From: Geosiphon pyriformis
Taxonomy: Eukaryota; Glomeromycota; Glomeromycetes; Archaeosporales; Geosiphonaceae
Direction: 5' to 3'
Assembly (NCBI GenBank): GCA_016748015.1
Contig: JAAOMT010000009.1
Coordinates: 390,459-454,458 of the forward strand
DNA length: 64,000 nt
Below, one piece after another: positions 21,939 through 34,834 of this stretch (positions are counted from its first letter, which is position 1; every line of letters begins with the position of its first letter). The position numbers and the translations under genes were made by a program. Under the pieces are notes generated by a model that saw nothing but the letters and a program-made list of their open reading frames with translations, had not been told where the DNA came from and ran no database searches.

Positions 21939-22064
21939 ATATAATTGCCACATGGTTCCATTCCCAATGAAGTTGTTTAGTAATGCATAATGCTCCTTGT
22001 TGACATCGCTGCCGCCATTTTTCTATCGCAGTTTAAAACATTGTCACCTTAAAAAAAATACTTA

Positions 22065-22330
22065 CAGTGGCTCATAAAAGTCATCGTATCACCCGAGAAA
22101 GATTTAGATATCCTGTTGGTGATTTGAAATAAAAAATTTATTCACGAATATGCGTGCAAATATGGTTATGATAAACAATTGTGTTATGTTTATATTATCC
22201 TAACCTTTACAATATCCGCTATCCTATCGGAGCAATTAACATGAAAGCATGCTTATCAGATTCAAAAATTATTCAAAATAAATATCCTACCTTTTTCATT
22301 TTGCTGAATTAACTTCTCAAAATCTTAATA
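22065..22330. mobile_element. Tc1/mariner terminal fragment
   Basis: ACAGTGGCTCATAAAAGTC followed by ATCGTATCACCCGAG matches the CAGTGGCTCA type of Tc1/mariner terminal repeat. About 250 bases of typical non-coding element interior seem to follow. I see no transposase and no matching right end, so this is a solo end or truncated copy. Confidence 0.55.
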
Positions 22331-24007
22331 CAACTACTACCATAATTTCCAACATATTTATCACCAACTCTGTTATTGAACCCAAAAAAAGTTATATTTA
22401 CATGAACAACATTTAATTGTTAAAATTAATATATGCAAAAATACATATTAGATATATTATATATTATTGTTAAAAATAAAGTTTATATGTTAATGTCTAA
22501 AAAATTGAAAAGTTTAAAATTTAAAAATGTTGAAATTATAAATAAAAATGTAGAATTAAAAAAAAATTTTAAACAATATTTGATTCTTTTTAAAAATTAT
22601 GCAGAAAAGAGTAATTATATTTAACAAAACATTGATCACACTAATTTGCACTAAAGATTCTGTGGAATTATGTTTTACTTTTTCAAAATCTGATCTAGTT
22701 TACAAATGCTTAATGATTAAGGTTTTCAAAATTTCCATTTGAGTTAATAAAAAAAAACTTAAATAATATTTAAGTTGGAATTTTGGGCTGGTCATAATAA
22801 GACTTGTATAAGTGAAAAAGAAAAAAAGCTATAGACAATCTTTGCATTGTGAATAAAAGCATTATTTTCTTAAAAATAAGATTTTTAATTATTGGATTGT
22901 CATTCTTGACAAGTATTTTTTGATAAGCTTTATCATTAACTAATTCAAAGAGTGAAAAAAAAAAACGTGGTTAAAAAATTTTTGTGAAAAAGTCTTTAAT
23001 TGTTAATGGAACATGATCTTTATGAAATTTTTCTCCTGATTCTTTCTATATACAATTCCATCTTAACTTTTAGAATTGTGTAAATGTAGATTTTATTTGA
23101 TTAAATAACCTTTTTTCAACCTTTACTATCCAATAAGTTTGTTTTAAACACCAAACTAGTTGTTTTAATCCCTTTCTATACAAGAATTAACGCGTTTTGA
23201 ATTAAAACTATTGTATTTACCAATTAGGCAAGTATTATACCTATTACTAATTGCCTGGATTTTATTTTCTGATGTAGACAAATTTATAATGCATTGAGAC
23301 CTCGAGTACAATCGAAAAGATATAAAAGTATATAAAACTGAATGAACTTGATATATTGTAACTTTGTGAAAAAAAAATTATAATAGAATTTCAATCAAAA
23401 GATGAGTCAACTGAATAGACGAAACTTTTTTAGCATTTAAACTTTTTTAACATAAAATAGAGTTTTCATTCATGATTATTGACTCATTTGAAAAGTATCG
23501 TAGTAAATAAAATAAAACAAGATAGCGGTTGAATAAGAAAATGTGCATATAACAAATGAGATGCTTTTTAAGTGTGTGACTGCTACAATTTAAAAAAATT
23601 TATTAATCAAAGTTCATCCCTTAGTGTGTGCGTTTCCCTAAAGAGAAAAGATTCAAGGTATAAAAAAAAGTAAACCCGTTGTGGAAATTTGAAATATGAT
23701 GTTCAAAATTAATCTTTTAAAATTCTCTGCTTTGGGTATGTGTGTAATCTATCAAGCAGACTTCTAAGAAGATCGACCTTTTTTTAATTAATTATAGAAA
23801 CCGATTTGGAGTACAAGTAACTCTTTAAGACATATTGATTTTAATGTATTTATAATTTTTTTCAACATAATGATCGAGATTTTGAAATAAAAATTATTTT
23901 CCTTTTTCAAATAAACTTTTAAAGTTTTAGTTTAAAATATTACATTTAAACTTTTTTTTTGTTTGAACTCTGTTTGTTTGTATATAATTGAAAATTTTAA
24001 AATCTTT

Positions 24008-24038
<31 letters not shown>

Positions 24039-24912
24039 GGTATTTTATGAAAGTTTTGTACATGAGAATTTTCAAAGAATCATAGTTAAATTTTGAGAAA
24101 ATCACCAATCGGAATTGTGCGGGATAAGAAATGTTTCTGATTTATCTTGCCAAAGACTGAAAATCTACAAATTCCAAATTGAGGGTAATGATCACGAATT
24201 TAAACATTTGAAACAGCGTCCGATTGTGACTCTTTACTCATTTTTTTTTGTGAACACTTTAATTTAATCATATATATATATGAGATTTGTAGTTAATGAA
24301 TCTAATATTAGAGATCATAATTAAAAAAATTCAAATTTAAAAAAAAAATTATTTTAATCAATTTAAGGTTTTCACATGCAATATTCGATCTTTTAACTAC
24401 AATCAAAAGAAAGTTTGTAAGCATTGAAGATTACCTTTCAATTTGACTTTTGTAGTTTTTTTAACGGTTTAAATTTTAAATATAAAAAATTTGATTATCA
24501 TCCTAAACCCTTTTTATAAATGATCATAATGTCAAAACTCACAAACCTTGATTTCTTTTATTAATAGTTAAAATCTATCATTGGTTTTTTTTTTAAGACG
24601 TAACCTTATACAAATACATATATGTAATTACATAAATTTGTGCATGCATCTTCCAAAAACGTAAATCTAATTTGCATTCATTCTTTGGTACCGGTATTTT
24701 ACTAACCCGCTGCCAAAAGTTAAAAAATTCTTAAATTAACAGTTAAAAAAACTATTTTTTCGATTACATGTTCTTGTTGTTCATTTATTTTTCTTTCTTA
24801 ATTTCTTCTCAATAAAAATTTTTGGTCCTCTTTGTTTCTTTTCTTTCTTTTTTTTTTGCAACCATTTTTTAAACGACTTTTATATCTATTCTATTTTTTA
24901 CTCGATTAAAAT
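22331..24912. other. Gene-free AT-rich stretch
   Basis: Frames are short and Lys/Asn/Ile-rich (for example 22433-22624), as expected by chance at this composition. The final 150 bases are pyrimidine-rich (TTTCTTTTCTTTC near 24.84 kb), a common feature of fungal promoters just upstream of the methyltransferase ATG. Confidence 0.45.
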
Positions 24913-26193
24913 ATGGGTGTTTCAGGATCGACTCCGGATAAAGTTTATCAGAATACTCAATATTTAACAATAGGTATTTATCAAGTCAAGCTTTGCGATG
25001 AAAACATATCTTGTTTGATGTTTGATAGTACAAGTGCAAATTGTTTCCGGCATTTTTTTTTCATAGTAAATGAAAAAGAAATAGAGCGACTGCAAATAGA
25101 GGATCATATGCTGAGAGCATTATGGCAAACAAATTTTTCGAGTCCCATAATCGAAATCTTGGAAAATGGAGCAGAAGTACTGGAAGTTGGTAAGTGTGGT
25201 GTAATAAAATTTTTATCAGAAAATTTCTCTGGGAATCCACTCACAGAAACAATATTTATTACAGGTTGTGCATCAGGAACCTGGTATCTGAATATTCTAA
25301 CTTGAAGCTTTCTACAATGTTCCAAAAGATAAACCTGTCAAGGTTAACTTTTTTTTGATAAATATTTGTTCATAGGTTATGTGACATGGCAACAGATTTC
25401 CCAAAAACAAAATTTATCGGACTAGACACTATCAACGGATTTTCTTCGATTAAACCTTTTAATGTGACCTTTTTCCAAAATCAGCAAAAGGGATTACCGT
25501 TTCCAGGTACTTACAACAACATTACTATTCTCATGAATGAATATATTTTGATTTATAAAATACAGCCAATTCTATGTGAAGCTCATATGAACATTATATC
25601 TCATTTTAAAACTTTATCAGATTCAAGCTTCTCTTTTGTAAGGATATCCCGTCTCATGATCATCCTCGGATCAGGAATATGCGATATTAATGAATTGGTG
25701 AGAGTTTTAAAACCTAATGGATGGTTAGAAATAAGTGATTACGAACCTTTTATACATAATTCTGGCCCGCAAACCACTCGTATACTGAATAAATGTATGT
25801 GTATTGATATTGTATATTTCATATTTAAATATATATCAATTTCTTCATCAATTTCTTACCTATCTTCTTCCATTAATTTTCGTCAAAGTTTTATCAAACA
25901 TGAAAGCCCGCAATTTCGACCTTAAAATCTACGAAACCTTAGCATCAAAGATGGAAAATACAGGAAAACTCATCAAAATACAACATAGTAATCGAATAAT
26001 TTCTCTGAATAGAAAGGCAGGCCTAATTGCTACTTCTGGTGCCATCACTATTCTTCAATGGCTCGTTAACTATTCAGTCGAAAATCTGGGTAAATCAAAG
26101 AAAAATTATTTTGAGACGTTATGCGCTGAAACAGAGTTACATAATTCATATGTAAGGAACTATCGATTCTATGCCCAGAAAAGGCAAAATTGA
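24913..26193 (+). CDS. SAM-dependent methyltransferase (UMTA-like), five exons
   Basis: Exons are 24913-25189, 25265-25283, 25376-25506, 25621-25794 and 25889-26193 (301 residues), all with GT-AG introns. The N-terminus shows EKEIERLQIEDHMLRALWQ and NFSSPI, the lead-in typical of a fungal class I methyltransferase family that is expanded in Glomeromycotina. SAM motif I is EVLEVGCASGTW, with Ala-Ser where Gly-Pro is usual. Its core is coded by a 19-base microexon. Then follow MATDFPKTKFIGLD (acidic end of strand 2) and RVLKPNGWLEISDYE (motif III region). The usual acidic strand-4 segment is diverged (SFSFVRISRLMII). Likely cytosolic; substrate unknown. Confidence 0.8.
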
Positions 26194-26837
26194 ACTATTT
26201 TTTCTTTTCAAATTTCAAAGAAAGATTAAGCTTTATGTTTTTAATTTCGAATTTCTTTTTTAATCGTTAATCGGCAAAAAAAAACAAACCATTTACGATA
26301 TTTAAGTCAACAAATAAAAATTTATCTAGGTGCACTTTTCTAATAATAAATTTACGATTTCAAATAACTTTTTATATTCTTTATTGCTCTTTTCATAGCT
26401 TGTGGAAAAATAACTTTAGCGTTTATTGAAAATTTTTATTCTAATTTTAAAAAATGCGTTTCAATAATCTAAAGAAAGAAAAAGAAATTCGTCTTGTTTT
26501 TTTTTATATTATTAATATTTAGGTTCAAATATTGTTAATTGACTGGAGGGTAATTTAGAAAATAAGCCGAGCAACCAATTACGTTTTGTTTCATGTGACT
26601 TTTTTTTTTGAATTCAAATCTGATATTAACTAGCAATTTTTAAGATCCCTCTCTAAATTTTCCCTCATTTTTCATCCAATTTACAACCTTATAGGTGGTA
26701 TTGAATTTTCTGAGTAACATTATAGGTACTTTTTCATGGTACGTGTATTAGGTGTTTAAAATTTGGTCAATAAATTTAATTGGCTCACTTTTGGTACAAC
26801 TTGATAAGAAGTACGTGCGTTCTTTATGCCCGGCTAT
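26194..26837. other. Intergenic region, no gene seen
   Basis: AT-rich sequence downstream of the methyltransferase, ending at the left terminus of a Tc1-like relic. Confidence 0.4.
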
Positions 26838-27420
26838 TTACAGTATGGGACAAACCTTTTTTTTTTTTGTTCGAAAAAATATGGGCACCACATAAAGACT
26901 TCTAGTTTGGGTGTCTGATTATTACAATTTTTTACAAAAACTAATGTAAAATTCCGCGAAAGAAACACAACGTCAAAACTATTTTATATTTGTGGAACGA
27001 AGGTATGCGAGATGCAAAAGATTTACGGATGCAAAAGAATTACGGACGTGAACAAAAACATCCCCCTCTCTACAATACATTATAACCTCGAAAAAAAAAA
27101 AGGAACAGTGAAACATATCCATGCTGGAGAGCAACCAAGAAAGATTAAAGAAAACGTTTCGCGAGCGTTGGGACAATACATTAGTCGGGATTCTTCTATT
27201 TTGACGAGAATTTTGACAACGTTGTCGAAAACGGGCATAAAAGTATCCTATAGAACAATTGGAAGGCATTCAATTCTTTTAAATTTCCATAAAGAAAAGC
27301 GCGTAATTTGAACGACCATTGGAATCAGACTATTTTTACTGATAAAACAGCTTTTTGTCTATTGAGAAACACGGTAGAACGCTTGTATAGAAATTTTATC
27401 TACTCAATTCAGATTTATAC
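26838..27420 (+). pseudogene. Truncated Tc1/mariner transposase with 5' terminal repeat
   Basis: A TACAGTATGGGACAAAC terminus at 26839 precedes a transposase-like frame at 27012-27311. It contains IPLSTIHYNLEKKKGTV (helix-turn-helix) and LSKTGIKVSYRTIGRH, both typical of Tc1 N-termini. After a stop and a frame change, WNQTIFTDKTAFCLLRNTVE gives the first catalytic Asp (about 27315-27375). The rest of the DDE domain is absent. The 3' terminus was not found. Confidence 0.72.
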
Positions 27421-27627
27421 GGAAATTACTTGATTTAATTATTAAATGAGCTATTTTTTGTGACAAAGAACCTAATTTCATTTAAAAAAAGTCACGGTCC
27501 CAACCTTATAACCCAAATTTAGTTTTTTCCAAATATAATTTATTATTAATACTAGACGAGGCAAGTATCTAATAAAAGAACAAATGAGGTCAGTCTATAT
27601 GAAAAGTTACTAATATTTTTACTCGAC

Positions 27628-30453
27628 TTATGTGCTTGGAACAGTGGAATCAGAGGGAACGGGGGGAATAGAAGTAACAGATGGAATAGAGTGAGCTGTA
27701 AAAAAAGGCAAGATATGAATAGGAAATCTTATTAATTCATAAATTAAAAGAATTTTAAATTTTCAAAATAATGCTAGCAATTATTAAATAAAAACTTACG
27801 GTCGAACTTTTCAAGATTTCCTGAATTTCCCAAAATTATAGTTTGCAGAATTTTTTGTGAAACGGCGGGTTGATCGGAATGAAGGAAATGACCAGCATCA
27901 TTGACAAGTACATAGGTAAGATTACGCTCGGTTTGTGACTGGGCGACTTGCTTATGATTCGTATCGAAAATGGGCTGCATTTTGGAATTCTACAAAATAC
28001 CCATTATGAAATTAATAAATTGACTTTTTCTTTTTCGTAAATTTCAAAAATTTCAACACAATATTACCTCAAAGCCGGATTTGCCACCCCAAGTCATATT
28101 TCCAATTGCCCATTCTACACCAATATGATTGATAGCTGCATCTTTATCACCACTTTTAATTTTGGATTACAAAAGGAAATTAGTTTGAAAAGGAAAAAAG
28201 GCCTCTTTTCATGATATAATACTTGGGTAGGGATACTCACTTCCAAATAACGACTTTGATGAACTTGGTCAACTCTGGAATCAAATTGACGGTAACCAAC
28301 GAATTATCAGGCTCTAATATTCCATGAACGCAAGCTTCATATGGTGGTGCTTTATCTGAAGCATGAACTGCAGCGAGGAAATTAGCTTGCTAGAAATTTA
28401 TAAGTCAATTGAACAATATTTTATCAATATAATGATTCAATTTGGTACAATTTCGACCTCCAAACTTGAAAAACTTACACGAGCTAAAAGGATATAATCA
28501 AAGGGTTTTTTGTCGTGAAAGAATTGCGGGGCTGGGTTTTCACAGTTATATCTAATGTCATAAACTGAAAAGCATCTGTTTTAAAAGAAAATGCCATGAG
28601 AAATTGAATGAGTTTCATATTTTCAAAATTTAGGAATTTAAACTTTGGCTCAACATTATTGAAAATGTACTCACTTATTTGACTTTTCTAAAATGGTGGC
28701 AACAGAAGCCATGGAAATATCACATTGCCCTAAACCTTTAAAATATTCAACCCCGGTGGCTTCAGAAGATGACTTATTTCCGTACAAAGGTGAACATTGA
28801 TCAAAATTTTCTTGAAGATTTTTCTATTTAATTATAAAGAGAATACTTTAATGGCTTGTATTGATTTTATCAATTTTAGAAAGAGATTAAAAGATTTTCT
28901 TTCAGACATTACTTGATCTTGTGGTTTTAATAACTTTTGCTCTTTTACGTAAGGGATAGCTGAAGCTGCAGTTTGGCGCCAGTATTGGTCAATGGTTGGG
29001 TCATTGATTGAGATACCTTTCAATTGGAACTAAAAATAGCAAGGATAATTTTCAACTTTTGTCCACTCAAATTACGTAACAATTTCAAAGTCTCCCAATT
29101 ATTTAGGCTGACCTTTTTCTGGTCAAGAATGGCCTTTGCTGCATATGGAACATAAAAGCCAGCGTAACTAAAAAAATTGTTTTTATAAACATTCTAATTA
29201 TTAAATGATCACATGGCCAGAAAATTTTGAAATTTTGATATTACCTTTCACCCGCAAGGTATAGATCTTTCTCGTTCAATTTAGGAAATACTTTAAAGAA
29301 GTTTTCAAGGAAATTTACAATAGCTTCTCCCACCTAATGCCCAAAAATTGAAAAAAAAAACAGTAAAATAAATGACATATTGAATAATTATTGTTTTCAC
29401 GAATAAAAACCATTGTAACTACCTGAGATTCATTTTCAACTTTGGACTGTCCAGGTAAATTTGATAGACCAACACCGAAGGGCTTTTTTAAAGAAAAAAT
29501 CCCAATTTAGGAGCCTGCATTATCACTTGATTTTTTAAATTGACGACAACGATTAAACCACAAACCTGGTCCACTATTAATTTTATCAAAATAAAAATGT
29601 AAATAAAATTCAATCAATATTTTTTCATTAATAAAAATAGTTGAAAAATTGATTGTTTCTTTTTTTTTCTTACCATAGACGATGTGAGCATCCTGATGCC
29701 AACTGTATGGATTATTAGTCAAGGTTTTTTTGACTGAATCGAAAGCTGAGAAAGGTCCATGTCCTATAAACATGCTACCAATCGAGGAACTGGCAAAAAA
29801 GATTTACGTATTAAAAATTGCTTAGAGCATTAGCAATCAAAACCTAAAAAAGAGTCTCATGAAAATGTTATGCATACCATCCTGGGCCTTTTAAAATTGA
29901 AGCCAATAAAAAGTTTAAATTTGGTTAACTTGGCCTGTTACACAACGCTAAAAAACACTAAAAGAAATCCACAACACATTACCTCCAGTGAACCAGAACA
30001 CCTTTAGATCAAGAAAAAAGTCGAGTTTTTTTTTTTTTAAATTTAATTTATAAAATTTAAAGGGTTCATTTTATAACCAAACACTTACCAAATTTTTTGA
30101 AGGGCTTGATGGAACAAAATACCAAAAAAATAATTTATCATTTTCGTTGATACTATTGGCAACTGGCAATAATCCAGCGTAACTCGATAGTGATCCTTCG
30201 TATGTAATATTAGGTAGCTTGTGAACGTCAACCAAAAAGTCATGAGCTATTGAATTGTGAAAAAGTAAAAAATGATTGATATTAGCATATTTTTCTATTC
30301 TCATATATATATATATACATCTCAATATTCTAATTTATGACCTGATGGAAGTTTAGGTGTTGCGCTAACAGGTTCCCCCTTGATTGGATCCTTTGCCGCA
30401 ACGAAGGTGGATAAAGCCAAAGCGCAACTGAATAATTTAAAGATGGTTTTCAT
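27628..30453 (-). CDS. Secreted serine carboxypeptidase (peptidase family S10), 16 exons
   Basis: Exons are 30453-30342, 30246-30089, 30001-29983, 29887-29878, 29789-29674, 29573-29566, 29482-29423, 29333-29245, 29167-29113, 29029-28913, 28823-28675, 28575-28479, 28389-28241, 28152-28068, 27989-27800 and 27695-27628 (493 residues). The start MKTIFKLFSCALALSTFVAA is a signal peptide. Substrate-binding WFTGGPGCSS, catalytic GESYAG (Ser191), NGDKDAAIN (Asp) and NDAGHFLHSDQP (His442) are all present, so the enzyme should be active. S10 enzymes remove C-terminal residues from peptides at acidic pH, in the vacuole or outside the cell. Exons 3, 4 and 6 are only 19, 10 and 8 bases and code conserved motif residues. 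The tail is Ser/Thr/Pro/Val-rich. Every junction keeps frame. Confidence 0.9.
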
Positions 30454-31798
30454 GATTAAATATCTATGTAATGCTGATGATGATGATGATGGTGATGGTA
30501 TTGGGGATTAGGAGGGGGGGGGAGGGGGTGATGAGGATTATGTTTGAAAGGAAAAAGAAAAAAAGGATTGTATAAGATGACAAGTGTTGAAAAAGAACAA
30601 TATGCTCTATATTATATATAATCTATAATTAAAAATGCAAAAATGTTATTTCACAACCCTGCAGAAAGATGCTAAAAGTAATGCTTTTTTTTTCTCAAAG
30701 AATAATTCTACCTCTATATATTTTAATGGTTGCCCGATTATTTGTTCATTGAAAAATTTTCCAAATGGTAAATCATGTTTTACCAATTTAGTAAAGAAGC
30801 GTGAAAAAAATTATCAAGTTGTACATGTACAATAGTTTTTGAGTAGTGTTAAATTAAGTTTTAGTATTGGAGGAGGGAGGGGGAGGAGATAATTACAAAA
30901 GTGAATATTAAATTCAAAAAGTTTCTTTTTTTGAAATCAAAAGTTACATGAATTAATGAAAGGATATTAAATAAGTAATAAGACGTCATAATAATTTCCC
31001 AAAGTGATTATGATTTTCTATGCTTTTGAGAGAGAGTGTGTGTGTTTTTAGGTTTTCCTTGTATATTTTTTTTTAAAAGGGTCATAAACGATTTCCTTTG
31101 AAAGTTTTTTTTTTGATGGGGAAAATTTGTGATCAATAATAAAATGTTGTCAACCCAACAAATAAGTATACACGGTTGTACATTCATTAAGTATGAATAT
31201 AAAAGCAATATCAAGTTTGTAAAACCGACCCGAGTGTGATGAACGAATGGTAAAGTCATGATTAAATAATATATGCATTTTCTTCTCAAATTAGAATGTG
31301 GGATGAAATATGTTACAAAGTCTTGCATGAAGACCTTATCAAGTGAAACATTATCTTTTATTACCTACAGAATTTTGTATGAATTGATAGCAGGGTGATT
31401 TTTTTGAATATATTTTACATGTATAAAATTTTTCTAAATTTCTAATTTAATTAAGATTGCTCATAGATTAATTCACACAGACAAACACACATTTTAAAAT
31501 GTTATACCTTTGGAACAAAATTAAATATATAAAAATTCTTTATCCTTTGCTCAAATTCTGAAAATTTAGAATCAACTCTTTTAGTTTGAATATTAATTTT
31601 GGATATATTTTTATGAATTAAAAAAAAACATTTGTTTGTGTGAATCAAGAAATATCTTTTAATTTGTGTGAGAGAAAAAAAAAATTTTGAAAAAATTCGA
31701 TTTAATACCACTACTGTATAAAATTTTGATTTTTTAATGTTATTTGAAATATATATATATATATATATATGTATAGCAGGACAGACTCACATTGTCCA
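30454..31798. other. Intergenic region with microsatellites
   Basis: Short GAT, GGGGGA and AT repeats are visible (30476-30500, 30516-30530, 31748-31772). The minus-strand frame at 31008-31328 (106 codons) looks like a chance frame. The part nearest 30.5 kb likely holds the carboxypeptidase promoter. Confidence 0.45.
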
Positions 31799-32788
31799 CT
31801 AATCATCATGGTAACCCCTGAAAATTCTTAAAATTTCTGACCCTGAGCAAATTTTTGATCGTCTATATAATTTTATGGCCTCATGAACATCTTTCTTTGT
31901 ACCAGTCCCATATTCATGTAGTATCCCTAAATATCTTTCGGCTTTTAAATTTTCTTTTTTCGCCGCTTTATTAAGCCAATAAAATGCTTTTATCCGATTC
32001 TTTTCGGTTCCCTTTCCTTGGCCATAAGACATTCCGAGAAAGAAGTATGCATCATCATTTTTACCATTGACAGCTTTTAAATGCCATTCGAAAGCTTTCA
32101 TATAATCTTCTTTCATAAGAGCATAAAACCTGGCAAGAGCTAGTTGCCCGTCATGATTTCCAGCTGTTGCGGATTTTCTAAACCAATAAAAAGATTTCTT
32201 TTGACTCTTTTTCGTACCAATGCCATGTAGATGACAAAATGCTAACCAATGTTGTGCATTGCTGTTTCCCCCTTGGGCAGCTTTCTCTAACCAATAGCAT
32301 GCGTAACCAACAGATTCGATTATGATGAATGGCTCAAAGTAGCAATGTGCTAGCCATGATTGTGCGTTTGGATTACCAAGTTGAGATGGTAAGTCAAGCC
32401 ATCGAATAGCCTCTGTAACATTTTCAAATGTTCCACGACCCAAACGATAGCATCTGCCTACAAAAGCTTTACCATATAAATTACCATTTTCAGCTGTATC
32501 GAGATAGATCTTGAACGCGGTTTCGAGATTTTTTCTGGTTCCAATCCCATTTTCGTAAAGAAAGCCCAAGAGAACAGAGCTGAATGAATTTTCTGGGGAT
32601 CTAAGTCGAGTTATATGAAAAAAGAGTTGAGCATTTTCAAGATTTTCTCCTAGGTAATGCCAAAGTTGATTACAGAGGGATTCTGTATTTTTCCCTTGAT
32701 CCAACATTTCGAAAAAATGACGTGTAATTACGTCTTGGTCACATGGCAATCCTAGGATGGATTTAGTTTTCATTGAAAGTTCCTCCAT
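31799..32788 (-). CDS. Sel1-repeat protein
   Basis: Single exon, 329 residues from the ATG at 32788. The frame is open slightly further upstream, but only with a TTG. After an N-terminal helical region, about six or seven Sel1-like units run in tandem. Examples are VLLGFLYENGIGTRKNLETA, HWLAFCHLHGIGTKKSQKKS, FFLGMSYGQGKGTEKNRIKA and RYLGILHEYGTGTKKDVHEA. Between them are the usual A-x3-W/Y-x2-K-A-A helices. The unit reading AQSWLAHCYFEPFIIIESVG is degenerate. Sel1 repeats form alpha/alpha solenoids that mediate protein contacts, and in Glomeromycotina they are often fused to kinase-like domains. No kinase domain is present here. Confidence 0.87.
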   Translation of the reverse strand: MEELSMKTKSILGLPCDQDVITRHFFEMLDQGKNTESLCNQLWHYLGENLENAQLFFHITRLRSPENSFSSVLLGFLYENGIGTRKNLETAFKIYLDTAENGNLYGKAFVGRCYRLGRGTFENVTEAIRWLDLPSQLGNPNAQSWLAHCYFEPFIIIESVGYACYWLEKAAQGGNSNAQHWLAFCHLHGIGTKKSQKKSFYWFRKSATAGNHDGQLALARFYALMKEDYMKAFEWHLKAVNGKNDDAYFFLGMSYGQGKGTEKNRIKAFYWLNKAAKKENLKAERYLGILHEYGTGTKKDVHEAIKLYRRSKICSGSEILRIFRGYHDD

Positions 32789-34532
32789 GTTAAATTTAAT
32801 CAAGTCTGATCGGAATTCTTGCTTTTTGATTACAGTAAAAAGAAATCGATTTCTGACGAATCGTATGAAATTCTATGAAATCCTTAAATTTCTAGTCTAA
32901 AGGAAAACCCTGCAGCAACTTTTTTATATAACTCTGGGTTTTCTGCATATGATGAAGAATATTGATATTTTCAAAATTTTGATGTGATCCTGAAAAAAAA
33001 AACCCATTGATATCTCATGAAGTTATCATCATGATTCCCTTCATTTCATTCCATTCCATAAAATGATTTAAAAAACATGAATTTTTTCAAAATTAGTATA
33101 AACTACCGAATCGAACAACATTTCATAAAAAAAAAAAGGATTTAAAATAAGTTTTATATCTTGATTCAGATGTTCAAATAGTTGACAAAAAAGTGTTGAA
33201 TTCATATTTGTTTCATATATAAAATCTATTGAATAATGCTGAAATATTGTTTTAGAAATTGATGAATTGAATCAAACTATTTATTTATTTTATTTTATTT
33301 TATTTTATTTTATTTTTATTTTATTTTATTTTATTTTATTAATTCTTTTCTTTTCTTTTCTTAAAATTCTCATCTTTACAATAATTTTTTATTATCCTTT
33401 TTATTCAATTTTTACATCCATTCTATAATCAGTCTTGCAAATTTCATTATCAAAACAAAAGTTTTATATTAAAAAAGAAATTTTTTTTTTAATTTCCATG
33501 AAAATCCGAAATCAAACGAACTTTTTGAAACATTAAACTGTACTTTTTTTAATTAATTTTACTTTTAAAAAGAAATTCATTTTATTTGGAGAATTTTTAA
33601 TATTTTTTTTTTTTTTTAAAAGTGTCTGAATATTTGAAATTCTTTTATTCTTTGATCTTTTATTGTTTATAACAAGAGAATCTTATAATATCAATTTTTT
33701 TATCTTCGTTATTATGTCCCTAAAAATATATATATAATTCAAAGAAAATAATCTTTATAAAGTTTTATAATAAATTTATTTTTTAAAAAAATAAAATAAA
33801 ATAAATAAATGAGGCTTCTCAATTTATATTTCACATTTTTGTAATTAAACAATGCTTCATATTTTTTTTTGTAAATAAATTTTTTATAAGTTTATTTTTA
33901 ATACAGATACACACACATATATATCACTTCCAAAGATGAAAATAAAAAAAAATTTTTTTTTTTTTCAATCAGAATATTGTAATTCTTATCATCATTTTAT
34001 AAATTAAAAAATAATTTGATTAAGCATCATTTAAAATCTGGAGAAAAATAATCAAATTTGATAATAGTGAATGAACACATATAAAATTTCAAAGTTTGTT
34101 AAACAATTTAATAAAAGTTCAAATAAAAATTTTGAATTTAATATATAAAATAAAAAATTAAAACCTTGACCAATTTAAAAAATAAAAATTTAGAAGAATG
34201 AAAAAAACTTTTTTTTAAAAAATAAGTGTCCTAATATTTTACATTATAACTATTAGAATATTTGTATTTTGAGACTTTCTCAACCTCAAAAGTAATAAAT
34301 TGTGATAAAATTACATGTTTTGATTATGATTATTTTACTATCAAAATAGCTCAAGATTTTAATCAATTTGATCTGAAAGTTATATAATTATTTGAAAAAG
34401 AGATAACAGAAAGAAAGAATACATGTACAAGAAAAAATGAATACTTTATCGATGATCTGCCAAACCAGGTTTTTTCAAAAAAATATAATTACAAAATTTT
34501 GGATTTTCTTAATTCTGAATTCATAGTTCACT
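32789..34532. other. Gene-free AT-rich stretch
   Basis: Homopolymeric A/T tracts dominate, with a (TTTTA)n run at about 33282-33340 and TTTTC units just after it. No frame of interest is seen. Confidence 0.5.
33282..33340. repeat. (TTTTA)n pentanucleotide microsatellite
   Basis: About eleven TTTTA units with one interruption, followed by (TTTTC)n. Confidence 0.9.
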
Positions 34533-34799
34533 TTAAAAATCTCCATCAATCCCATCCAATAATCCCGCAGAAACTAAAGCACGATAAATAACACGAGTTT
34601 CTTCTAAAATTCGACGTGACTCCTCATCAGGTTCTACCCCACTGTTCACATTAATCACTTCATCATATTTTGGGGGATTGTTTGTTACAGTTTCATTGTA
34701 GCTTGGTGGTGGTGCTACATCCGAAGACGAATATTCAGTACAATCATTACCAAATTCTGCATCTTCTATCATGTTCACTATTGTATTTGTTAATAGTTC

Positions 34800-34834
<35 letters not shown>

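Noticed and set aside
31008-31328. 106-codon minus-strand frame
   Set aside because: No motif, no paralogue and no splice partners; it fits chance in AT-rich DNA.
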